Positions 7,205 to 15,425 of a stretch of DNA of 33,508 bases are shown piece by piece (position 1 is the first letter of the stretch; each line of letters starts with the position of its first letter). This DNA is from Desulfobacca acetoxidans. Lineage in GTDB: Bacteria; Desulfobacterota; Desulfobaccia; Desulfobaccales; 0-14-0-80-60-11. The notes beneath the pieces are model-generated. The model did no database searches and had not been told where the DNA came from. It saw nothing but the letters and a program-made list of their open reading frames with translations. The translations under genes were made by a program, and so were the position numbers. The DNA lies in NCBI GenBank assembly GCA_022736495.1, contig DZCR01000013.1, forward strand, positions 1 through 33,508. Direction: 5' to 3'.

Positions 7205-8810
7205 GAGCGGATGGAATAACAGGTTCCTGGATTATTATCGGGCTCCCGGGCACTACAGAGTTACAGTTGATCTCTATATTGTCCTAAGTCGTATTGAAGG
7301 TTTGTACACAGCGGAATGGAATTATGCCAAGCTATTCAATTATATCAAGGAATTAGGTATAAGAGCAGTCATTCGTAAGGCTAGGTCAAGGTTAAAAGAA
7401 CGACTAAGAAATGAAAAATTTTTAGCTTGTGGCATCGGGCATATCTGCGAGGCTGACCCGGATCAAATGCACCTCCTTGGTCAGAGGGTGTTGTTTATTG
7501 CCCCTTGCCATCCCCAATGTGTTCAGAGGGTCGTCCTCCAGCCAGCCCTGATAAAACTCCTGCCAGCGGCGCTCGTTAACATGGACTTCCAAGAAAACGA
7601 GATTATTTATATTGACACTGGGCAATATCTAGAAAGTGGCAGTTTGCTAAAGCTTGCCGGTTATTCGCCCTTCGCTGGCCAGACACTTGACGAACAAGCA
7701 GTGAAGCAGGCCTTTTCCCAGGTGGAAGAGATCATCTCCAGACAAGACATGCTTGTGGGACAGAAGCTAACGACATCTTCCAGTCCCGTGACCGAAAAAT
7801 ATGAAAACATTTCGTTTCGTCAAGACAAAAGGCGTCAGGCGATCATTTTTGGCTATGGCCATTATGCCAAGACAATTATTATTCCCAACCTGCATCAGGG
7901 CATCTGGGTTGCCAAGGTTCACGAAATCGACCCCATGCAATTTGGGCCGGTAGACCGCTTGCCATTTGATATCGATTCATCGCCAATCCCCAGACCAAAT
8001 GAGCAATTCGATGTCCTTTGCATCGCTGGTTACCACCATACTCATGCCTCCTTAGGAACATATGCCTTACAAAAGGGTTGGGATGTTACTATAGAAAAGC
8101 CTCCCGTTACGACGTGGGAGCAACTGCATAAATTATTAAAAATTATGAACCAGAGTAAGGGGAGATTATTCGTTGGCTATACGAGACGTTATCTATATTT
8201 TAACAATTTCATTAGGAGCGATCTTGGTTTAAAAGAAAATGAACCTTTATCATATTACTGTATAGTAAATATGGCAAGGATCCCAAACTTGCATTGGTAT
8301 AATTGGCCAAATTCCGGAAGCCAGATTATATCGAATGGATGTCACTGGATAGACCATTTTCTCTTTTTAAATAACTATGGAGCGTTCAAACTATGTGATG
8401 CTATTCAATTTAATAATGGCGATATTATTTGCTGGGCAGAACTCGAAAATGGATCAACTTTTAATATGGTGATTACCCAAAATGGAAGTATGCAGATAGG
8501 CTACCGTGAAACTATTGAAATTAGATCAAAAACTTCGACGGTAAGGATCAGAGATCTCACTTATTATACTGCCGAAGGCCCTAATGGTGTATTGAAAAAA
8601 GCAAAGATCAAAAAACCATTGGTTTACATAAATATGTATAGAACCATTTCCCAAAAAATCGTGGCAGGCCAGGACGGAGATACCAGTGAATCCCTAGAGC
8701 GAACCAGCAGTTTGACATTATGCTTAGAAGACTCATTAAAACAAAGGAATGGAGCAGTTACCGGTGATCTGCTTAAACTGGAAATTGTCCGCAATATTGC
8801 CAACGATTAA
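7188..8810 (+). CDS. Gfo/Idh/MocA-family oxidoreductase with an unrecognised N-terminal region
   Basis: A 540-residue protein in two parts. From about residue 215 on it is a Gfo/Idh/MocA-type NAD(P)-dependent oxidoreductase. The nucleotide-binding loop is FGYGHYAK (221-228), the EKP motif is at 303-305 (Lys304 expected catalytic), and NGCHWIDH (383-390) offers the usual His and Asp. Such enzymes oxidise or reduce sugars and sugar nucleotides, often in surface polysaccharide synthesis. Residues 1-210 are unfamiliar: an aromatic, basic start (WNNRFLDYYRAPGHYR), a basic helix around 60-76, then LFIAPCHPQCVQRVVL at 102-117. There is no signal peptide. Base composition is clearly lower in GC than in the neighbours, suggesting transfer, and no partner sugar genes are present. 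No good ribosome site precedes 7188, so translation may be coupled to the short upstream frame. Confidence 0.78.
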   Translation: MYVFTKSGWNNRFLDYYRAPGHYRVTVDLYIVLSRIEGLYTAEWNYAKLFNYIKELGIRAVIRKARSRLKERLRNEKFLACGIGHICEADPDQMHLLGQRVLFIAPCHPQCVQRVVLQPALIKLLPAALVNMDFQENEIIYIDTGQYLESGSLLKLAGYSPFAGQTLDEQAVKQAFSQVEEIISRQDMLVGQKLTTSSSPVTEKYENISFRQDKRRQAIIFGYGHYAKTIIIPNLHQGIWVAKVHEIDPMQFGPVDRLPFDIDSSPIPRPNEQFDVLCIAGYHHTHASLGTYALQKGWDVTIEKPPVTTWEQLHKLLKIMNQSKGRLFVGYTRRYLYFNNFIRSDLGLKENEPLSYYCIVNMARIPNLHWYNWPNSGSQIISNGCHWIDHFLFLNNYGAFKLCDAIQFNNGDIICWAELENGSTFNMVITQNGSMQIGYRETIEIRSKTSTVRIRDLTYYTAEGPNGVLKKAKIKKPLVYINMYRTISQKIVAGQDGDTSESLERTSSLTLCLEDSLKQRNGAVTGDLLKLEIVRNIAND

Positions 8811-8971
8811 ATCTAGCTCATCCCAACATACGTTGCTACAATAAATATGATTAGAATTTAATTTCACTGATTCTAGTTTATTTTTGTGTAATCCTCTATC
8901 TTCATTGCGTTCAATGCTATTTTCCCTTAAACTGCCCTCAAACAATTTTTTATAATCTTTGGGGTTTCTTG

Positions 8972-10690
8972 ATGCGGATGGAGAAATTGCCAAGACGTCT
9001 GCGGGTTTCTCGCGGCGAAGAGCCGGCTGAACTGGTGCTTACCGGCGGCCGGGTGGCCAATGTCTATACGGGGGAGTGGCAGGAAACCGACGTGGCCCTG
9101 TGCGATGGGGTCATCGTGGGTTTGGGGGATTATGCCGGACCCAAGTTGCCGGTGACCGATCGCTACATTCTCCCCGGCCTCATTGATGGCCATCTCCATC
9201 TGGAGAGCAGTATGCTCACCCCCCGGGAACTCGCTCGGGTTTTGTTGCCGCTTGGCACCACCACTGTGGTGGCCGACCCCCACGAGATTGCCAACGTCTG
9301 GGGCACGATGGGCCTGGATTATTTGTTAAACAGTAGTGCAGGCCTGCCGGTGGACTTCTTCTTCATGCTGCCCCCCTGTGTGCCTGCCACTCCTCTGGAG
9401 ACCTCTGGGGCATGCTTGGAATCCCGGGACCTAAAACCATACCTCCGCCATCCCCGAGTTTTGGGGCTGGCAGAAATGATGAATTTCCCCGGCGTGGTGG
9501 CTGGAGATCCGGGCCTCCTGGCCAAAATCGCCCTCTTCCCCCAGGGCCCGATGGATGGCCATGCCCCGCTGCTTTCCTGGAAGGCTCTCAACGCTTACCG
9601 GCTGGCTGGTATCGGCTCCGACCACGAATGCACCGTTTTGGCAGAGGCCCAAGAGAAGCTGAGATTGGGGTTTTACCTGATGGTGCGGGAAGGCAGCCTG
9701 GCCAAGAACCTGTCCGACCTCCTCCCGGCAGTGACTCCAGCCAGCCTCCGTCGCACCATGTTAGTCACCGATGATAGCCATCCTGAGGACTTGGTCCGAA
9801 CCGGCCATCTTAACCATCTCCTGCGAAAAGCGGTATCGCGGGGCTTGGATCCCCTGGCTGCTGTGACAATGGTAACATTGAACCCGGCGGAATATTTTCG
9901 TCTCCGGGACCGTGGCGCCGTGGCTCCAGGACTGCTGGGCGATCTGGTGGTGGTGCAAGATCTCCAAGAATTCCACATTGACAAGGTTCTGAAAAAGGGC
10001 AAACTGGTAGTAGATCAAGGAAGGTTAATTGCCTGGCCGGAAACCGTTCAGAAGCTGGCCCCGGTTTCGTCGATGAAGGTAAAGGAACTGATCCTGGAAG
10101 CCTTTTCGCCGCCGGCCACCGGGAGTATGGTCAAAGTTATCGGCTTGATTCCCGGTCAACTGCTCACCGAAAAGCGCCTCCTGCCGGCTCCCGTCCGAGA
10201 AGGCCGGTTGGCGACGGACCCGACCCAGGACATTTTAAAGTTGGCGGTGGTGGAACGACATCACGGCACCGGGAACCTGGGACTGGGGTTGGTCCAGGGA
10301 TTTGGATTAGGCCGGGGCGCCCTGGCCTCTTCGGTGGCCCACGATTCCCACAATATCGTCGTGGTGGGGGTCAGTGAGGCTGACATGCTAAGGGCGGTGC
10401 ACCATTTGGTGGACCTGGGGGGCGGAATGGCGGTAGTGGTTGGCGGCCGGGTAGTTGCCGACTTGGCGCTCCCCATCGCCGGTCTGATGAGCCCCGAGCC
10501 CCTGGAACGGGTGGCGGCGGCCTATAGTACCCTCAAGGAAGCTTATCGGGGATTGGGGGGGAATTTAGCAGATCCCTTCATGGCCTTGTCTTTTTTAGCA
10601 TTGCCGGTTATCCCGGCCTTGAAACTTACCGATCTTGGGCTGGTGGACGTGGACCGTCTCCAGATAGTCCCGCTCTTCGGGGCAGATTAA
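8972..10690 (+). CDS. ade: adenine deaminase
   Basis: Converts adenine to hypoxanthine and ammonia in purine salvage (EC 3.5.4.2 family). The 572-residue amidohydrolase shows the metal-binding motif LIDGHLHLESS. It is followed by DPHEIANVWG, DGHAP, GIGSDHECT and LVTDD, all in the order and spacing of bacterial adenine deaminases. The C-terminal half carries a second conserved region (LVQGFGLGRGALASSVAHDSHNIVVVG). I start at ATG 8972; TTG at 8969 and ATG at 8978 are alternatives, and GGGG at 8961-8964 could serve as ribosome site. Length is normal. The next gene is 62 bases downstream. Confidence 0.95.
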   Translation: MRMEKLPRRLRVSRGEEPAELVLTGGRVANVYTGEWQETDVALCDGVIVGLGDYAGPKLPVTDRYILPGLIDGHLHLESSMLTPRELARVLLPLGTTTVVADPHEIANVWGTMGLDYLLNSSAGLPVDFFFMLPPCVPATPLETSGACLESRDLKPYLRHPRVLGLAEMMNFPGVVAGDPGLLAKIALFPQGPMDGHAPLLSWKALNAYRLAGIGSDHECTVLAEAQEKLRLGFYLMVREGSLAKNLSDLLPAVTPASLRRTMLVTDDSHPEDLVRTGHLNHLLRKAVSRGLDPLAAVTMVTLNPAEYFRLRDRGAVAPGLLGDLVVVQDLQEFHIDKVLKKGKLVVDQGRLIAWPETVQKLAPVSSMKVKELILEAFSPPATGSMVKVIGLIPGQLLTEKRLLPAPVREGRLATDPTQDILKLAVVERHHGTGNLGLGLVQGFGLGRGALASSVAHDSHNIVVVGVSEADMLRAVHHLVDLGGGMAVVVGGRVVADLALPIAGLMSPEPLERVAAAYSTLKEAYRGLGGNLADPFMALSFLALPVIPALKLTDLGLVDVDRLQIVPLFGAD

Positions 10691-10694
10691 TTTT

Positions 10695-10714
10695 CCCCAA
10701 GACGTGGGGTTTTT
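10695..10714 (+). terminator. short hairpin plus T-run after ade
   Basis: CCCCA and TGGGG flank a 5-base loop and are followed by five T residues. The stem is short, so termination would be weak. It lies just after the ade stop codon. Confidence 0.4.
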
Positions 10715-10752
10715 CCACGGTTGCGAAATCTTGTTTCGAAAGAGAGCTGCGT

Positions 10753-11736
10753 ATGAGTCTGGTCCTTACTGCTTCTGAGGTGATGCAGGTCCTGGACATA
10801 GATCTGGCGCTGGCCGCCGCTCGGGATGCCTTTCGGGCTTATGGCGAAGGCCGGGTGAACATGCCCCCCAAGGCCTATTTGACCCTGGCTCACGGGGATT
10901 TCCGGGCCATGTACGGAGAGATTTTCCTGCCTGAAAATCATATCTGCGGGTTGAAGTGGGTCAACGTCCATCCGGGCAATCCGGTCAAGGGTTTGCCAAC
11001 GGTAATGGCCAAGATCCTCCTAAATGACCCGGAAACGGGCTTGGAGTTCGCCGACCTAGATGGGACGCATATCACTGACTACCGCACCGGGGCCGCGGGC
11101 GGGGTGGCAACCCAATATCTGGCCCGGAGTGACGCCACCCGCTTAGGCGTGGTGGGTGCCGGGGCCCAGGCACGCACCCAAATAGCGGCCGTTTTGAAAG
11201 TGCGGCCTATTCAGAATATCGTGGTATTTGATCGCCACCGGGAACACTCCCAGGCCTTGGCAAACGAGGTCGGCATGATCTTCGGAGTAAAAGCCCGGGC
11301 GGCGACTGAGGTAGCCGAGGCAATAACGGACCGGGATATCGTGGTCACCACTACCCCCAGCCGGACCCCAGTGGTCAAACGAGAATGGGTATCAGCAGGG
11401 ACTCATATCAATGCCATCGGTGCGGATGCCGCCGGCAAACAGGAACTGGACCCGGCCATCCTCACCAAAGCCAAGGTGGTAGTGGACGATTGGGCCCAGG
11501 CATCCCACTCCGGGGAAATCAACGTGCCTCTTGCCAAAGGTGAGCTGTCACCGGAGGGGATCTACGGCTGTTTAGGTGACATTGTGGCGGGAAAAAAGTC
11601 CGGGCGTTCGGCACCGGAGGAGATCACCGTATTTGATTCCACCGGCCTCGTTATCCAGGACCTGGCCTTGGGATTGGCGGTTTATAACCGCGCCATAGAA
11701 AAGGGTCTGGGGGAGAAGAAGGATTTCTTAAAATAA
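10753..11736 (+). CDS. ornithine cyclodeaminase/mu-crystallin family protein, likely alanine dehydrogenase
   Basis: A 327-residue NAD(P)-dependent enzyme of the ornithine cyclodeaminase/mu-crystallin/archaeal alanine dehydrogenase family. The dinucleotide-binding loop is LGVVGAGAQARTQ in the middle of the protein. Family segments include GLKWVNVHPGNP with the conserved lysine, DGTHITDYRTGAAGGVATQYLA, HINAIGADAAGKQELD and TVFDSTGLVIQDLA. The substrate cannot be fixed from sequence: alanine, ornithine and related amino or imino acids are all known. INAIGADAAGKQELD is similar to archaeal-type alanine dehydrogenases, which I favour slightly. A GAGAG ribosome site precedes the ATG. It probably follows ade in one transcript. 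Confidence 0.85.
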   Translation: MSLVLTASEVMQVLDIDLALAAARDAFRAYGEGRVNMPPKAYLTLAHGDFRAMYGEIFLPENHICGLKWVNVHPGNPVKGLPTVMAKILLNDPETGLEFADLDGTHITDYRTGAAGGVATQYLARSDATRLGVVGAGAQARTQIAAVLKVRPIQNIVVFDRHREHSQALANEVGMIFGVKARAATEVAEAITDRDIVVTTTPSRTPVVKREWVSAGTHINAIGADAAGKQELDPAILTKAKVVVDDWAQASHSGEINVPLAKGELSPEGIYGCLGDIVAGKKSGRSAPEEITVFDSTGLVIQDLALGLAVYNRAIEKGLGEKKDFLK

Positions 11737-12527
11737 TTGGCGAACGGGGACCAGGGTTTTTTCGTAAGTGACCTTGCCCCCTGTTGCAAGCCCAAGCCCC
11801 CCACCTTAAACGGGGGATGGGCGGGAGAATTTTTCGTAAGGGCTTTCCCCCATCCTTCCGTCGATCTTATCCCGGCAAACTTAGAAATGCCCGGACTTTT
11901 TTCAATACCTCCGAGTGAGCTGCTGGGTCGAATTCCCAAAGGGTCGTTTGTGGGGGCCCCCTGCACCGGCCAGACGCTCAGAACCAGATGATGCCGGGCA
12001 ATCCGTACGTGGAGAGATTGAGAGCCCCCTTCAGGTTTGTCTGTCTGGCTTCGACGCCCTCAAAGTTCGTTCCTCTTCTATTCTCGCTTACCTAAAAGTT
12101 AAGTTTCGCTGGTAACATGTTTTAGTGCAATGCAGGCACAAGAGCCCTCATGAGGTCTCCCGATGCCACCCTTTGAGACCACGGCGCAACAATGTGAGTA
12201 AATACCCTGGATGGCGAGGGCCCTTGTCCGCAAACTGGCCGTCTTTTGGGGGGTAGAGCCCATTTTGGGCAAACAAAGCCATCATTCACGGAAAGATGGT
12301 AATCCATGGCTTGCATTATAGGAAAGTTCCTGCTATTTTCCATAATTCTAGGACTTGGACGGATTGCTAAGACCGGGGTTGGGTCTGCCCCCATTAAAGG
12401 GCCGGAATTGAAGCAGTTAGGAAATTGCTTTTTGAAATTTTTCACGCTAACCTTGAGAAAAAATAACATGTTCAGGAAGAAGACGGACGAAACCGAAAAA
12501 TAGTTAAAGAATAAGGAGATAAGTAAC
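11737..12527. other. 791-base non-coding region upstream of ppdK
   Basis: I find no supported gene here. The left part has G/C-run sequence: GGATGGG at 11816-11822 can pair with CCCATCC at 11849-11855, and TTTTTCGTAAG occurs twice, near 11758 and 11831. This may be repeat DNA or a terminator for the preceding gene. The right part should contain the ppdK promoter and a long leader. AAGCCAT (12276-12282) and ATGGCTT (12306-12312) form an inverted repeat around an alternative CCATC/GATGG stem. I could not match this to a known riboswitch. Confidence 0.5.
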
Positions 12528-15341
12528 ATGGCCAAAGCAGCGAAAAAACGTTATTGCTATGCCTTCGAGGAAGGCGATGGGACTAATAAAAAGCTTCTGG
12601 GAGGCAAGGGAGCCGGCCTGTGCACCATGACCCAGATTGGTCTGCCGGTCCCTCCTGGGTTCGTCATCACCACTGAGGCCAACATTGAATATTTGGAGAA
12701 GGGGGATAAATTTCCTGAAGGCCTTATGGATGAAGTGCATGAGTACATGGAGGCTTTGGAGAAGAAGACCGGTAAGGGGTTCGGTGATCCTGCCAAGCCC
12801 TTATTAGTGTCGGTGCGTTCCGGTTCCGCCCTATCCATGCCGGGGATGATGGACACCATCCTGAATCTGGGGCTAAATGACGAAACTGCCAAAGGCATGA
12901 TCTCCCTTACCAAAAATGAACGCTTTGTCCAGGACGCCTACCGGCGCTTCCTTCAGCTTTTCGGCAAGATCGGCCTGGGAATCCCGGACGCTGAATTTGA
13001 TAAGATTTTTGAAGAAGTCAAAGAGAAGTATCATGCCCACGTAGACACTGAGCTCTCCGCTGAGGCCCTGGCAGAGGTGGTGCAGAAATTTAAGGATGTA
13101 ATCAAGAACCTTACCGGCAAGCCCTTTCCCCAGGACCCCTGGGCCCAGCTCTTTCTGTCCATGGAAGGCGTTTTCAAGTCCTGGATGGGTAAACGGGCCG
13201 TGGACTACCGCCGCCAGTTCAACATCACCCCGGACTTGGCTTACGGCACTGCGGTGAACATCTGCACCATGGTCTTCGGCAACATGGGGAACGATAGCGC
13301 CACCGGCGTGGGCTTCACCCGGGACCCGGGCACCGGGAAGAACGTCCTTTATGGTGATTATCTCATCAACGCCCAGGGCGAAGACGTGGTGGCGGGCATC
13401 CGCACCCCCCGGCCCCTTAAAGAGTTGGGTACCGATATGCCGGGTCTTTACAAAGAGCTGGAAAAGATGCACAACACCCTGGAAAAGCACTACCGGGAAG
13501 TCCAGGATTTCGAGTTCACCATCGAGCAGGGCAAGCTCTACATGCTCCAGACCCGGAACGGCAAGATGAATGCCTGGGCTCTGGTCAAGACCTCGGTGGA
13601 TATGGTCAAGGAAGGTCTGATCACCGAGGAGGAGGCCTTGCTCAGGATCGAGCCGGACATGCTTGAACAGTTCCTCCACCGCCGCATTGACCCGGACTTC
13701 AAGCAGGAGCCACTGGCTGTGGGCATCTCCGCCTCGCCTGGCGCGGCCATCGGCAAGGTGGTCTTCGACGCCGACCGGGCCGAACGCATGGGTAATGAAG
13801 GAGAAAAGATCATCCTCACCCGCATCGAGACCAAGCCGGAAGACATTCACGGCTTCTTTGCGGCCCAGGGCATCCTCACCAGCCGGGGCGGCAAGACCTC
13901 CCATGCCGCGGTGGTGGCCCGGGGCATGGGCAAACCCTGCGTCTCCGGGGCCGAAGGCCTGGACATCAATTATGACCTGAAAGAGGCCCGGGTAGGGGGC
14001 GTGGTCATCAAGGAAGGGGACATCGTCACCCTCGACGGCACCAATGGCGCGGTTTTCCTGGGCACGGTGCCCATGTTGGACCCGGAACTCCCCAAGGACC
14101 TGGGCACTCTGATGGAGTGGGCCGACAAGGTGGCCAAAATTGAGGTGTGGGCCAACGCCGATACCCCGGACATGGCCGCCAAAGCCAGGCATCATGGGGC
14201 CAAGGGTATCGGCCTCTGCCGCACCGAGCGCATGTTCAACGAAGGGGACCGCCTGCCCCAGATGCGCAACCTGATCCTGGCGGACACCCAAGAAGAGCGG
14301 AAAAAATGGGCCGATAAGCTCATGCCCATGCAGCGGGAGGATTTTGTGGCGATCTTCCGGGCCATGGAAGGGCTGCCCGTCACCATCCGGCTGCTGGATC
14401 CGCCGCTGCATGAGTTCCTCCCTAGCATCGAAGAGCTTCTCAATGAAACTAGCCGCCTTAAAGAGTTCAGCCAGATCATCAACGCCCTGGAGCAACTGCC
14501 TGGCACCGTTAGCTTGATTGGTCCGGAGCTTCACCAGCACGTGCCTTCCATCGAAACGGTAACCCGGGAGCTGAGCGAGTTTAAGGCCAAGGGCCTGGAT
14601 CAGAAACTCTTAAAAGAAAGAGAAAAGGTGCTGCGCCGGGTGCGGGTGCTCCAGGAATACAACCCCATGCTGGGCAACCGGGGGGTGCGCTGCGGCATTT
14701 CCTTCCCGGAAATCTATGATATGCAGATCCAGGCGATATTTGAGGCTGCAGCCATTGCCTTGAGGGAAAAGATTGACGTGCGCCCGGAAATCATGATCCC
14801 CAACGTCTGTACCCGCCAGGAACTGGTATGGGTGGAGCCGCGGGTGAAGAAGATTCACCAGGAAGTGGAAAAGCGCTATAACGTAAAAATTAAATACAAG
14901 TTCGGCACCATGGTAGAAATTGCCCGGGCCTGCGTCCGGGCCGCCAGGCTGGCGGAAACCGCGGAGTTCTTCTCTTTCGGCACCAACGACCTCACCCAGG
15001 GAACCTTCTCCTTCTCCCGGGAAGACGCAGAAAACAAGTTTCTGCCCATTTACAATACCGAGGGCATTCTGCGGCATAATCCCTTTGAGATCCTGGATGA
15101 ACTGGGGGTTGGCTGGCTCATGCAACATGCGGTCAAGACAGGCCGCGAAACCCGGCCTGATCTGAAAATCGGCATCTGCGGGGAACACGGCGGCCAGCCT
15201 CAGGCCGTGGAATTCTGCCACCGCATCGGCCTGAACTACGTATCTTGTTCCCCCATGCGCATCCCCATTGCCCGTATGGCCGCGGCGCATGCCAGCGTCA
15301 AGGAGCAGAAGGGTGCAGGGGGTCGTTCCAAGTCACTCTAA
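12528..15341 (+). CDS. ppdK: pyruvate phosphate dikinase with an internal segment duplication
   Basis: Interconverts pyruvate, ATP and phosphate with phosphoenolpyruvate, AMP and pyrophosphate, linking glycolysis and gluconeogenesis. The ATP-grasp domain starts with LLGGKGAGLCTMTQIGLPVPPGF (24-46). The swivelling phosphohistidine domain has TSRGGKTSHAAVVARGMGKP with catalytic His459. The C-terminal PEP/pyruvate barrel has GLCRTERMF (562-570) and Cys884 in GICGEHGG. At 937 residues it is about 60 longer than the usual ~875. The excess lies between residues 631 and 711, where EGLPVTIRLLDPPLHEFLPSI (from 614) is echoed by EQLPGTVSLIGPELHQHVPSI (from 655). A strong ribosome site (AAGGAG) precedes the ATG. 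No PPDK regulatory protein gene is adjacent. Confidence 0.96.
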   Translation: MAKAAKKRYCYAFEEGDGTNKKLLGGKGAGLCTMTQIGLPVPPGFVITTEANIEYLEKGDKFPEGLMDEVHEYMEALEKKTGKGFGDPAKPLLVSVRSGSALSMPGMMDTILNLGLNDETAKGMISLTKNERFVQDAYRRFLQLFGKIGLGIPDAEFDKIFEEVKEKYHAHVDTELSAEALAEVVQKFKDVIKNLTGKPFPQDPWAQLFLSMEGVFKSWMGKRAVDYRRQFNITPDLAYGTAVNICTMVFGNMGNDSATGVGFTRDPGTGKNVLYGDYLINAQGEDVVAGIRTPRPLKELGTDMPGLYKELEKMHNTLEKHYREVQDFEFTIEQGKLYMLQTRNGKMNAWALVKTSVDMVKEGLITEEEALLRIEPDMLEQFLHRRIDPDFKQEPLAVGISASPGAAIGKVVFDADRAERMGNEGEKIILTRIETKPEDIHGFFAAQGILTSRGGKTSHAAVVARGMGKPCVSGAEGLDINYDLKEARVGGVVIKEGDIVTLDGTNGAVFLGTVPMLDPELPKDLGTLMEWADKVAKIEVWANADTPDMAAKARHHGAKGIGLCRTERMFNEGDRLPQMRNLILADTQEERKKWADKLMPMQREDFVAIFRAMEGLPVTIRLLDPPLHEFLPSIEELLNETSRLKEFSQIINALEQLPGTVSLIGPELHQHVPSIETVTRELSEFKAKGLDQKLLKEREKVLRRVRVLQEYNPMLGNRGVRCGISFPEIYDMQIQAIFEAAAIALREKIDVRPEIMIPNVCTRQELVWVEPRVKKIHQEVEKRYNVKIKYKFGTMVEIARACVRAARLAETAEFFSFGTNDLTQGTFSFSREDAENKFLPIYNTEGILRHNPFEILDELGVGWLMQHAVKTGRETRPDLKIGICGEHGGQPQAVEFCHRIGLNYVSCSPMRIPIARMAAAHASVKEQKGAGGRSKSL

Positions 15342-15386
15342 GGATAGAAGAGGGCGAGAACTCCTCCTGCTAAAAAGCTAAGAACG

Positions 15387-15425
15387 AGGGGCTCAGGGGC
15401 GCACGCTCCTGGCCCCTAAACTTTT
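15387..15425 (+). terminator. hairpin terminator after ppdK
   Basis: AGGGGC (15387-15392) pairs with GCCCCT (15412-15417), and inside it CAGG pairs with CCTG. AAACTTTT follows and runs directly into the next start codon at 15426. The stem is GC-rich, but the T-run is short, so it may be partial. Confidence 0.5.

Noticed and set aside
11737..11991. 84-codon frame after the alanine dehydrogenase-like gene
   Set aside because: Proline-rich chain from G/C-run repeat DNA, no ribosome site and no family features.
12241..12315. Resemblance to a cyclic-di-GMP riboswitch (GGGCAAAC near 12267)
   Set aside because: The GGGCAAAC piece is there, but the expected GACGCAAAGCC element and the two paired stems are not.
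12873..14540. Long 555-codon open frame opposite ppdK
   Set aside because: It lies fully antisense to a certain enzyme gene, has no ribosome site or recognisable domain, and is expected from GC-biased third codon positions.
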